64,000 nucleotides of DNA from Axinella damicornis (lineage: Eukaryota > Porifera > Demospongiae > Axinellida > Axinellidae), in NCBI GenBank assembly GCA_963931865.1, contig OZ007514.1:12847017-12911016 (forward strand). Reading direction: 5' to 3'. Made by a program: the position numbers and the translations under genes. Of this stretch, positions 47,901 through 59,000 are shown in pieces. Within the stretch, counting starts at the first letter, position 1; each line of letters begins with the position of its first letter. A model generated the notes under the pieces. The model saw only the letters and a list, made by a program, of their open reading frames with translations. It was not told the origin of the DNA and did no database searches.

Positions 47901-50545
47901 AACGAGGCTGCTCTACCACTAGCCTCGTTCCCAGGCCGTGTGGGAACGAGGCTGCTCTACCACTAGCCTCGTTACCAGGCCGTGTGGGAACGAGGCTGCT
48001 CTACCTAGCCTCGTTACCAGGCCGTGTGGGAACGAGGCTGCTCTACCATGGCCTTCTGCTGACCGGTAGAGTGACGTACGAGCCTCTGCTGGAGTGGGTA
48101 TGCCCCTGGTCATTACTGACCGGTAGAGTGACGTACAAGCCTCTGCTGGAGTGGTATGCCCCTGGTCATTACCTCATTGCACATATCACCGCATTTGTGT
48201 CAGTGGTCAAGTCCAAAGGAGCTTCCTTCGCTACTGGATCAGATCTGGTAGTGCACTCTTCATCCTTTGCCTTCCAAAGTAGGTACAGACTACAGACTAC
48301 AGAGCCATGCTGAGTAGTGAGGCCGTACTGATACCAAATTTAGGCCTCCAATCCAATGTGTCTGTAACGTTGAGCTTCTGTGTGACGCTGTGTAACGTTG
48401 AGCTTGTGTGTGGCGCCGAGGTTGAGGTGGGTAACATGGAATGTGTGACACAAGAACCAGACCCTTCCTAGACCCCAGAACCAGACCCTCTCTAGTATGA
48501 AGTTAACTTCTCTGAGGTGGCAGGCATTGACGGCTGTGTCTCAGGATTGTTCTGGTTATGTCTTGACTTAGTATTAATTGCCACGTACATAGTCACGGCA
48601 TACTTTCTACACCACCGTGCAAACACATACGCACATCTTCTCCACATACATCACATGCCACATCCCCACACCACACACACCACACACCCCCACACCACAC
48701 ATACACACACCACACACTGCACATCCCCACTCACTGCATCCTTGTGGCTGCGCAGGAGGGTCAGCAGCTGCTGGAGGGAGAGGAGCTGGAGAAGACGCGT
48801 GCTCAGACCGCCTCACAGAAGTCCCCCACTGCCACCACTCCTACCAAAGTGAAGAGGACTACCACCATTGCACAGACGGCTCAGGAGGTGTCTGTCTGTC
48901 TGTCTGTCCATCCTTCATCTGTAGAAGATTGAGCATACCCATTGTGATCCCTCCTCCCTCCCTTTTTCCCTCCTCCCATCTTTCCTTCCGCCATCCCCGT
49001 CTCAACCCCTCCCACCTCTACCCTCCTCCCCATCTCCTCCTCCTCCTTTTCTCCCCCAACCTCCCACGATCTCTGCCTTCCTCCTCCTTCACCGTCTCTT
49101 CCTCCCTCGCTCTCCCTCCTCCTCTCTTACCTTCCTCCCACCATGCTGGTCTCCCTCCCTGTCTCCTTCCTCCCTCAACCCATCATTGCCTACTCCCCCA
49201 CCCTCACCTCCCTCCCTTTCTCCTTCGCGTCTTCCCTTCCTCTCACCATCCTTGCCCTCCTCTCTTCCTTCCTCCCTTTTTCCTCCTTACTTCCTTTCTC
49301 CTCCCTCCCTCTCTCCTCCCTAATTTTCTCCCTCCCATCTTCCCGTCCCTGTCTCCCTCTCCCTCCCACTCTACCACCTCCCCATCTTCCTCCTCATTCC
49401 CTGTCTCCTCCCACCATCTCTTTCTTCCCTTTCTCCACCATCCCTGTCTCCCTTCCTCCCTCCCTCCTGCCCCTCCCCTGTCTCCACCTCCCTCCATTTC
49501 TTCTTCTTCCTCTCCCTCCCTCTCTACCCCCTCTTCCTATCTCTCTCCTCCCTCCCTCTTCTCTTCTGCCACAGGCCAGTGTCCACATTCTCGGGAGTGA
49601 GGAACGTGGCCGGACGAGGTCTCAGACTCGCAAGCACTCAGAGAGTGGAGAAGAGAAGGAGAAGAAACCGAGCGTCAAGAGAAGCTCCACCATGGCGCAG
49701 ACTGCCAAGGTGCTCGTCATCAGAGCAGTTGGTTTCTGCTTTGTCGTTCTTGTACCGTACTGAGTAGCAACCTAACCGTGGACTGTGGGCTCCTTTACTC
49801 TACCCCTCCTTCCTGTCTTCTTCATCTTCCTTTTGCCCCCCCCCCTCCCCGTCCTCCTTAGCCTTTGTACCCAGGCCCAAATCAGAATAGGGCCTGGTCG
49901 CAATTATCATTTTCCCCCATACACTGTATGTGCTGAGTCAGCGTATTATTCGTGGGTAGGCTAGCTGCTGGTGACCGACCGTTCATGGTGGGTAGGCTAG
50001 CGGTTATCTTTTGCACATTAAAGAATTGAAAGATAGAAATGCCAGCTGTTGACTCACTGTGCATTATGGCTGAATTTGAAAGCAGCAGGTGTGGAAACGA
50101 TGAAGATGCATATGTAGTTAACCTTTGACGTTCAGGGTTCATTGGGACACATTATCCCTGAGTCGTATTAGGCGAGCGATTTGTCTACAAAAAACTGCTG
50201 CTCACTGAGCACACTCCAAGTGTGACCCAGCCCTCTCCTGCTTGTACCTAGGTACAAGGCTACTCCTCCTTTGTCCTCCCTCCTCCCCGTTATCACCGCC
50301 TCTCATTTTTCTTCTCCCCGTTCTTTCTCCTCCCTCCTCTCCCTTTGCCCTCCTCTCCCTCCTCCTCCTTATCTCCCTTCTTCCCTTGCACTGTCTCTGT
50401 ACCAAGATGTGCTCAATCAGCTGTGCTCTGGTCTGCCCCGCAGGAAGGGGAGGAATTTCTAGAACGTGAGGCGAAGCGGGCCAAAACAGACGAGGCGGCT
50501 GAAGGAGAGGGAGACAAAGGGGAGGAGACGAGGGCGGAGGACTAG
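39839..50545 (+). CDS. Unrecognised 189-aa protein built from exon-encoded repeats
   Basis: Exons: 39839-39892 (MSDQPGLKREGTMAVTAQ), 46623-46769, 48756-48887, 49575-49709 and 50444-50545 (ends EETRAED). All junctions are phase 0 with GT-AG sites. Exons 2, 3 and 5 start EGQELL/EGQQLL/EGEEFL. Exons 2 and 3 continue with an EALEKTRAQTA-like segment and exon 4 with GRTRSQTRK. Exons 1-4 end in a basic patch plus TMAVTAQ, TTIAQTAQE or STMAQTAK. Each exon is thus one 33-49-residue repeat, charged and probably disordered, with NLS-like clusters (KKPRLPR, KVKR). No known family is recognised; a nuclear role is only a guess. The 6.7-kb first intron contains the N gap, so an exon could be missing. It shares a promoter with the thymosin gene. 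Confidence 0.7.
40891..42369. repeat. 51-bp minisatellite, about 29 copies, with higher-order structure
   Basis: Unit tacagcgggcaacgcttcac tctgatagattgaccagcaa tgagactaggg. Variants: caaca for cagca, gata for ggta, cacttc for cgcttc, and an occasional extra G (gcgggg). The variants show that the six-unit block 40930-41236 (307 bp) is repeated as 41237-41543. As 51 is a multiple of 3, both strands stay open for long stretches; these are not genes. It lies in intron 1 of the exon-repeat gene. Confidence 0.95.
42590..42765 (+). mobile_element. tRNA-derived SINE
   Basis: An A box-like tggccaagtgg (42598-42608) and a B box-like ggtacgaatcc (42640-42650) are spaced as in a tRNA gene with a short variable region. 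They are followed by a non-tRNA tail (tccctcctccccttgggaga tcagc...ggctgaaaggg) ending attaaacacctta. The tail recurs at 50855-50925. There is no proper acceptor stem, so it is not a functional tRNA. Confidence 0.75.
43021..43047 (+). repeat. Poly(G) run, 27 bases
   Basis: Uninterrupted G run. A similar C run of 29 lies at 44940-44968 and a G run of 20 at 44538-44557, all in the same intron. Confidence 0.9.
43120..43460. repeat. Minisatellite of alternating modules
   Basis: The modules ggctcagagcagtgctgtgc and gcgcagggcccactgggg alternate in a pattern of about 60 bp, five to six times. Reading frames across it are repeat artefacts. Confidence 0.9.
43470..46216. other. Intron sequence without recognised exon
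   Basis: No exon with the repeat signature of the gene was found. There are short tandem features only, such as cctgggaaattcatcacctg at 44238-44268, and a solitary tagcctcgttcccaggc at 44494-44510. Confidence 0.45.
46217..46416. other. Assembly gap, 200 N
   Basis: Exactly 200 N, a conventional scaffold-gap size, so the real length is unknown. It sits about 200 bp upstream of exon 2 of the exon-repeat gene. Confidence 0.99.
47250..47560. repeat. 20-bp tandem repeat that switches orientation at its centre
   Basis: Up to about 47424 the unit reads gtccctggtggtcccaacac; from there to 47555 it reads the reverse complement, gggaccaccagggacgtatt. Eight or so units face five or six inverted ones, so the whole 300 bp can fold into one long hairpin. 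Both strands remain open because of the sequence bias. Confidence 0.9.
47821..48048. repeat. Tandem array of five palindromic mini-elements
   Basis: A 44-bp unit (tgctctaccac plus tagcctcgttcccaggccgt gtgggaacgaggc) is repeated four times, followed by a shorter fifth copy. The spacer gctctaccac is the size expected for a target duplication, so an inserted mini-element and its duplication appear to have been amplified together. Confidence 0.85.
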
Positions 50546-50854
50546 TGAGCAACCCCAGACACTGCAACTCTAGGGCTTAATATTCATAGTAGCTAGATAT
50601 TCCACTTTTCCTTTGCTCTTTGCTCTTGCATAATATTCTATCAAGACAGCACAGCGTTACTTTATAGCTCAACTTTACCCTTTTATTTGTACCATATCCA
50701 CGCAGGCCAGTCCGTTACGACATCATCCCCTTCCCCTGTACATACATCAACCCTAACTAGCTGCAGTAATGATAGCCATCTTAGATAGGATCACTTTCAC
50801 AAATGTATTCTGTTGGGTTCCATATCACATCAACATACCTCACTGGTGACTTTA

Positions 50855-50925
50855 TCCCTCCTCCCCTTGGGAGATCAGCCATTGGCTGAAAGGGCTTGGA
50901 GGTAAAAATTAAACACCTTACCTTT
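50855..50925 (+). mobile_element. SINE tail fragment
   Basis: tatccctcctccccttggga gatcagccattggctgaaag and the end attaaacaccttacc match the 3' half of the SINE at 42590-42765. The tRNA-like head is absent. Confidence 0.7.
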
Positions 50926-51284
50926 TACATGCTGGTTGCGAGTTGACCTCCATCCTGGCCACTCCAGTTTGCTGTCTGGTTCACCACTAGTCTGGTCCCC
51001 AGGTCCCCCGTCCCCCCCACCCCCCGACCACAAGACAGGCCTACCACGTGGCCTTCATTTTTGCTCGGTTGTGACCTGACTGGACTATAGCCTCCGACGT
51101 GGGTTGAACCCTGATCTAGGGAGTAAAGAAGGGGTCCATATCACACACATCTAGATCAGTTGCTCCCGTGTCCTACATGGCACTGGAAAGTGGGATTCAG
51201 TTTTGGCCTCTCTGGAATCATGAACCTTCTGGAATCAGTGTTTATTTTAGCGTCTGGTCTCCTCCGCACTTGAAGGGGATGGCA

Positions 51285-51780
51285 GCCCCTTGGACAGCTG
51301 CAGTGATAGCCACCTTGGACAGCTGCAGTGATAGCCACCTTGGACAGCTGCAGTGATAGCCACCTTGGACAGCTGCAGTGATAGCCACCTTGGACAGCTG
51401 CAGTGATAGCCACCTTGGACAGCTGCAGTGATAGCCACCTTGGACAGCTGCAGTGATAGCCACCTTGGACAGCTGCAGTGATAGCCACCTTGGACAGCTG
51501 CAGTGATAGCCACCTTGGACAGCTGCAGTGATAGCTACCTTGGACAGCTGCAGTGATAGCCCCCTTGGACAGCTGCAGTGATAGCCACCTTGGACAGCTG
51601 CAGTGATAGCCACCTTGGACAGCTGCAGTGATAGCCACCTTGGACAGCTGCAGTGATAGCCACCTTGGACAGCTGCAGTGATAGCCACCTTGGACAGCTG
51701 CAGTGATAGCCACCTTGGACAGCTGCAGTGATAGCCACCTTGGACAGCTGCAGTGATAGCCACCTTGGACAGCTGCAATG
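51285..51780. repeat. 25-bp minisatellite, about 19-20 copies
   Basis: Unit ccttggacagctgcagtgat agcca, nearly invariant (one gctac and one gcccc variant). Seventy-five bases make a 25-codon super-repeat, which opens several frames on the minus strand; none is a gene. Confidence 0.95.
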
Positions 51781-51946
51781 AGCTGCAGTGAATGTTGCTG
51801 AGGAAGTGCTCAGAACAGTAATTGTTAAGTAATGCAGCCAAGCTAGCCTACCCCCTGAGTCCATGCTATGCTATGTCCCTTCGGTGCACAGTGTCGGTTT
51901 ATTTAGTCACCATGCAATACTGTTGGTGAAACCAGCGTGGATGATC

Positions 51947-52221
51947 CAATGTTGTTTTAGTTAAAACTTTTAGTATGGCATATTTCACTTTAGTAATTAA
52001 AACTAAAACTAAAATGAGGACTGTCTCAGCCTGTTAATTAAAACTACAACTAAACTACTATTAAAATCATCCCAAAAAGGTGGTTACTAAAACTAAAAGA
52101 GCCTTTACTAACCCTTTTGAGATTTAGTAATTAAAACTAAAACTAAACTAACAATGCAACTTCTACCGAATTATAACCAAAAACTAAACTATTTCAGTTT
52201 TAGATAACTAAAGCAACATTG
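51947..52221. mobile_element. hAT-like MITE with 8-bp target duplication
   Basis: GGATGATC at 51939-51946 and 52222-52229 flanks an AT-rich 275-bp element. Its termini are caatgttgttttagttaaaa and, inverted, caatgttgctttagttatct. The interior is aattaaaactaaaactaaa repeats. Confidence 0.85.
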
Positions 52222-52370
52222 GGATGATCAAGTATGAATTTGAAGGTAGCTATATGAGTGAAGAACAGTGTTAAAAATAACGCACAATCATAGTCTATAA
52301 GTACCATCGGGTTTCCCTGTGTATACCATGCGAGCCCGGACAATACCATAAGAATTTAGTACGGGTATAT

Positions 52371-52515
52371 GAAGACTGTGGCTATTGGTCCGGCAGGAAG
52401 TACATGTATAGGGCAATGGTTAGTGCTCAATGTGCATGTGTGCATTATAATGCGCACATGCACATTGAGCACTAACAATTGCCCACTTCCTGCCGGACCA
52501 ATAACCACAGTCTTC
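52371..52515. mobile_element. Palindromic MITE
   Basis: gaagactgtggctattggtc cggcaggaagt is mirrored at 52484-52515 by its reverse complement. The arms extend inward through gcaatggttagtgctcaatg to a loop at gtgtgcattataatgcgcac. Confidence 0.85.
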
Positions 52516-53017
52516 GTTTATATTATCTGTAAAGCTGTTTGCAGTGTAGTAGTACAGGGATTGGTGGCCGGGGGTGTACACCTTGTGGGTTTGACCGGCA
52601 TGCAAGTCAAAAACTGCGCCACCACGTTTTAACGCATGCGCCTGTGTACTCACACCACCGGAACCACATGTTATGCACGTGATTGAATGCGCCACGCCTT
52701 GCCCGAATAATTTTATCGGGCCGCCCAGAGCAGAAACTTCCAAATAAGGAGTCCTGGTGCATTCCGAGGTGTTTGTGCGCTAAACAGGGCCCATTGGAGG
52801 AGGTCGCGATTTTTGCAGAAAATACCACCAATTTGGCAGGAATCCGTCTCCAAAGCCTCCCGTTCTCCTTTGAGAGAAGACCTCCCTTGATTGTAGCTTG
52901 TTCTGTGTGAGGAAAGCGCCTCAGGGAAGTGTCTTGAGTTCGAGAACGCCTTCCGGGCTGGGAATCCTCCATTTTGAAACTCCCAAAGCGATAAACCCTC
53001 CTTGATACCGAGCAACC

Positions 53018-56000
53018 ATGGCGGACTTAGAGCAGCTAAGACAAGAGGCGGAGAACCTCAGAAAAAAGATCCGGGTGAGCGGTAGTGTCGGTAGGGGAGG
53101 GAGGCGTGGGTTGGGTGGGTGCGTATAGTTGGGGGAGGTATGAAGGGTCAGAGGTACCTTTTATTTTACCTAAGAGGTGAATTATGTCTGTGAGTGGATA
53201 ATACTCACAGCTGGGATTAAAGTCACCAAGTGCGTGCGTGTAGAGGACATCTTACATTGTACTGCATGTACAGTGCTTGTGGATGAATGGCGAACACTTG
53301 GAGACTGCACTGTCGGTTGAAGTGTATGCGGGTGTAGGGCATAAACAAATGTGAATTTGCACCTTCGAAGGTTTGTTTATACAAAATGGCGGAAGATTTG
53401 AACGTTTGCGTCACAGACCTGTTGCCTTCGTTTCACCCTCCGCATGCTCTAGAACTCCTGTGCATTGCGTCTTTGCATGTGGTCTAGCCGGTGCACATTG
53501 ATCTACGGTTCTTTTCGGCTTTGTCTCCGTTGGGAGTAGCAATGAGGTTTGTGATGTGGGGATCTATGCGTGATATTGACTGCCAGCCTGTGATCGAGAG
53601 TGCAAGCGTGTGCCGCTTGAACTTGGAAGGGACGAGTATTGCCTACCAAGGGTAAGCCAAGTGCATGATCATTCGAAGCTTAGTTTGTTCCGTGTGATGA
53701 TGGTGACTCATTCGTTGTCTAAGATACTAGAATCATTTTCTTGGTATGGTCACGCTGTGGTTGGACTGGAACTGTGCTAGCCTAAACTTGTTGGCAACGA
53801 AATTATCTAGCCACCGTAAACGGTGCACACTTTGCCTTCTTCCTGAGTTACTCCTTGGCTTTCATCCCTGGTGGTGCAATACATTTGGGGAGGGGGGGGG
53901 GGGGGTGGGGGTACCAGTTGTTAGAGTCGTGTCTGACATTGTGGAGCTAGTACCCACATGTACCAGGTATTGCCTCACCGATGAAGCTGCATAGGCGGCT
54001 AATCTACCAAGCAGTATGTGTCTGGAAGCGTTTTCAAGCGTAGCGTCTCTACCGAGTATCGGTAGATTCATGGCAGAAGACACCAGGCTTTATTCCGTGT
54101 TCTGTTCAGCGCTTGCTCAGGTGTAGGTTCGACAATGGAGCCGTTGTGCCAGCGCTAGTGGTGTCGGAGTGTGTTGTGTCAGATGTTGCCATATAAGGAG
54201 TTGATCTATGTTTAGAACTACAAGTTTAGATATTGGCCACCATATTGGGCATGTTGCTTCATAACTGACAACAATGGGCTGTGTGCGTAGATCCACTGCC
54301 GGTGGCCCTGTGTACAGTGTGCTGGGGTTGTGTACGCAAATGGCATTAGCAATCCACGGCAGATTTGGTTCTCTCTTTTGTTGTTGTTGATTGAAATGTT
54401 GCTCGTGTTTGTATTGAGAGCAAGCATGTAAGAGTCCTCAGCCACAGCTATCTTGGGTCAGAGAGTTTGGTCTGAAAGGTGTATAGAAGGATCCGACCCT
54501 TCGGGGGTCGTGGCCACCTCGGCCACAACAATCTTGGGTTAGTCCCAAGATATTACATTGCATTGCCTAAACTGGGTGTCATTTTAATGGCTCAAATGTG
54601 TACATGTACAATGTGAGTGTGTGTCAGGTGTGTGTGTGTGTCAGGTGTGTGTGTGTCAGATGTGAGTGTGTCAGGTGTGTGTGTCAGGTGGGAGTGTGTC
54701 AGGTGTGAGTGTGTGAGGTGTGAGTGTATGTCAGAGTGTGTCAGGTGTGACACTTCCAATTGTGAAATGAGGTCAGAGGTCAGCTAAGATGTGTGTCCAT
54801 GCTGATTGAATGCAGCAAATGTTTGGTGTGCTAGACACGTTCACACACACAAGTATTGATAAGTGTGAGGTAGTTGTAGGGAAGGTGCAGGACTCCTCAC
54901 CACTGTGCGTGTGCTGCCACCTCTTGCTCGCTGCGACACACCCTCTACTCTCAGAGATAAGCCCACCGCTCAGAGCTGATGTTCCACGGGGGATGCCAAC
55001 ACCAGCGTAGCTGTTCACAACCCTTCCTGTGAATTGCAGGCCAAGGTGTGCTACTGTATCACATGGTCTGCACAAGCCTCGCTACACGAGTGTCTTTTCG
55101 CCGATGTTTATCCCACCTCTCTGTCAGAGACACGCCATGCACTGTGTCCACGCCACAAGAACACACCTGCCCTTACTCTAGTGACGGTGTTGTTTTGTAA
55201 CAGGATACAGTATACTGTACTCATGGTTCCGGTTGCATGTGCTTACGCTGACACTGAGCTTGTCCAGGAAAGAGGAATATGACTCTGAGTGCTTCGTGTT
55301 ACGTTTCCTAATGAACATCAACACAACTGTTTTTGTTGATACCCGTTGTTGCGTGCGTGGCACAATGCAAGCAGTGGAGGTGCAGGTGCACTCTGAGGGC
55401 TTTCCTGCTGCATTCCTCTGGCAGTGTGGGTTGCCTGTAGTGTAGTGGTTCACTGCCACAGTCCACTATCAGCTCTGAGGGGTGGGCTTATCTCTGAGAG
55501 TAGAGATACTATCATGGCTCTGTAGCAGGGAGCAAGATGTGGCTGACTGGTGCAGCCCATTCCTCTGGCAGTGTGGGTTGCTTGTGGCCCTCATGTACAG
55601 TGTCACTGCCTGTAATGGACTTCGACTCTGACGTGCCTTCGTTCACGCCCGTGTTGTGTGTTGTAGCTCAAGTGCTGTAGTGCCTCAGCAGTGACAGTCA
55701 GTGGCATACTCGATCTTGTGAAGTGATCCTGGGGCTGTTGGAGGTGTCAGCTTGCTGGACTGTTTGCCTTTCCGCGGTCCGAGTCGAGCCACCTGGCATG
55801 GTTCCTATTGGATGGATATGATACAATGCTTGCATCATTCTGGCCCATTGTTAGCCTCGCTCCCTGGCCTTGCTGTGCACAATACGGGTGGTGGTGAGGG
55901 GGGAAGGGGGCTGGGAGGTCTGCTCTTGTGCATGCCATCAGGCGGACAGAGGGTGGACACACAAGTCACAAGTATCTGAGGGCTTGAGGTCATTAGTCGG

Positions 56001-59000
56001 GCACTACCCTGTCTACCTGACGTCACACACCTGACCAAACCACCCAGGTGTGACTGCACTCTGCAAGCAGGTGGAGGCTGGGGATGGTGTGTGACCAGGA
56101 ACGAGACTAGCATTGGACTAGAGGGATATTCATGCACTGTGTTATATGAGGTTGGGATGAGTAACTGCATCTACAGGCAAACAGGTCGGGCAGCTGGACT
56201 TGGAGGACTGCTGGTCTGCCTGCTAGCCCATTGCATGGTGTACACTGTACCTGCTGTGATTCACTGGGTGGCAATAATGAGGAGGTTATGCTATGAATCA
56301 ACTGTTGTGATCAGGTGTTGACATTAGAGTTGATCTTCAGTTTCGTGTTGGTTGGTTTGTTTGTAGTACTGCACATTTGCAACAGACTGCCCTTGAGGGC
56401 AAACCCCCAGTTTGTGATTTGGATCACAGTTTTGCGAGGGGACATTTCATTCGAGACGGAGAGGTGCATATATCTGATATTTGAACTGTTGATGTGCAAG
56501 TAGTGAACCCCATATGGTCGTAGCATATGACAGTAAAGGATCCGTGTGAATTACACTGGAAGTGACACGTGAGATGCTGGCTGGCTAGTTGAGAGGTGTC
56601 GGGTGTGTACTGGGATATGTGCACCCCAGATGGTCATAGCTTGCACGATGGGTTATACTTTGGTTTGTTTGCGACCACTTAGTTTGGTGGAGGCATCCCC
56701 AAAGTGGTGTCATGATCGTGGTACAGTGCCCCTCCCCAAGGAGGTGTCATGATCGTTAGGGCTGTCACAATAAGGCAAATTGGCATATTGCATATTGCAT
56801 GCAAGATGTTCACAATATATTGCTGTATTGCAATACACAGATGTGGACCAGTAACAGGAAGAGCAAGTATACGTTCAGCAAGTCTTAAAACTACAAGAAG
56901 GTTAACACCTTAGGTTTTCATACAGAAAAAGAAGTTTGTCAACATTTTCAGGCAAAAGACAGGATCTCTTGCCATTTACGAGGTTGCCTGCCAAGCTAAA
57001 CAGCCTTTCGCTGGGCACACTTGTGGCACAATACACGCAATACGCTGCAATATATTGTCCTACGCAATATATCGATATGTCGAAGTAAGTGTATTGAATT
57101 GTATTGCGATACGTCGTATTGCAATATAGCTACATATTGATATATTGTGACAGCCCTAATGATCGTGCCCCTCCCCAAGGAGGTGTAGTGAACATTTCTG
57201 TATACTTCCTGTGTGCCATGTTGATATGATAATCACTTCCCAGGATGATTGTTGTCCCGCCGTGGCTGGCCAACCTTTGAGTTTGGTTGTCTTCCTACTC
57301 ACAGGATGCCCGGATGGCAGTGGCTGACACGTCACTGGCGGAGGTGGCGCAGGACACTCCCGGTATCAGTCGTGTCAGTCTCCGTACCCGGAAGACACTA
57401 CGGGGCCACCTTGCTAAGATATATGCCATGCACTGGGCCATGGACTCTAGGTGAGTTGGGGGAGACGTGTGTGTGTGGGTGTGTTCCGAACTGAAGGCGG
57501 GGAAAATGTGTGTGCAATAGATTGACTCAACAACACGCCGGTGACTCCAAAGATTCTCATTGGTAGCGGAGAAGTGGGAAGAAGCACTCGTGATCAACGA
57601 GTGGTTGCTACTGCTCGAGTGTGTCTGGACGACCATCTAGTGCTGCACTTTCTACTCATACAGTACATGTTGCCATGTGCCGGGAAAGCTGTGTGCGCTT
57701 AATAAATGCTGTGCGCATTATAGCGAGGTGCGTCTTGATAACCAGCTCAATACCAGAATTTACAGTACTCTGATCAGCCTCACTTGTCCACACTGAATAA
57801 TCAGACATGCATGTGTGGTAGACCTGCTTGTTATGGTAGTACGAACATTAGGGAAATCATAGCTGTGTAGGCCTTAGTTTATGTTATTGCCACTGCTAGC
57901 AGTCCCCTGGCTGATAGTGGTCACCCCCACTCCTTGTGTATGTGAAGAGGTCAGCTTGAGTGTGAGGTATGATACCATATCTGAATGTCGTGTGTGGGTG
58001 GTGTATCCCTAGTAACGGCAGTCAATTCCTGGTAATGTGTTGTCAAGTGAGGCCTCTTCAGGGAGCAATCATGTGCTCTGCCATTTGTACCGGGACATGC
58101 CACGAGTGTACGCAAACATATTGCTGTGCCTTTTCTGTTAGCGTACAGCACACACTTAGTGTGGGTACACACTGGCATGCATTCACACACACCCCTCACA
58201 TCTCACACACACCCCTCACATCTCACACACACCCCTCACATCTCACACACATCACACTGTCACAGAAACCTTGTGAGTGCTTCGCAGGACGGTAAACTAA
58301 TTGTCTGGGATGGTTACACCACTAACAAGGTATGTATTTTTCAATCTTCAGGTACACAGACATGATGTTGCTATTGTTGCATGTGTCGAGGAGGATACCC
58401 TCACTGTTCGGTGGGGTCTAATCATCATCATTGTCTGTCAGCCGTCTGGCGGACCCTGCTTCCAGGCAGTGGCAGGGCTGCCACTTGTGGATGTTGATTT
58501 GTTGGCATGTTGAGACGCCAGCCCTGCCCTGAGCTTGGTTATGGTGGCACAAATGACAGTAGACAGCTGAGGGCCTCCATTGCTAGTAGTCACAACTCAG
58601 CACTTTGTGCTGGGAAAGTGCTGCCTTTGCAAGTTTTGCCCTTCACCTTTGGCAGCTGTGATGATTGTCTTGTATATTGATATTCATGGTGTGGGCTAGT
58701 AGCCATGAATGTGAGTGATTGCTAAGTGACAACTACTCTGACAACACAAACCATTCATGTTTTATCCTCTCCTTCCCCTCACCCCACCCCTCCCTCATCT
58801 CCTTACCTCCCCCTCCCCTCCTCTCTCCCTCTACTCCTTCCCTTCCCTCCCTCCCCCCTCTCCTTCCCCTCTCCACCCTCCCTCATCTCAGATCCATGCC
58901 ATCCCCCTTCGATCTAGCTGGGTTATGACTTGTGCATACGCTCCCTCCGGAAGCTTTGTAGCGTGCGGTGGCCTAGACAACATTTGTTCCATATATAGCC

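Noticed and set aside
48617..49763. 327- and 206-codon Ser/Pro/Leu-rich frames
   Set aside because: Open because the introns of the exon-repeat gene are long pyrimidine tracts; they overlap exons 3 and 4 read in the correct frame.
51156..51864. Minus-strand frames of up to 199 codons with SLQLSKVAITAAVQGGYHCS repeats
   Set aside because: Produced by the 25-bp minisatellite; all three frames of the strand are open.
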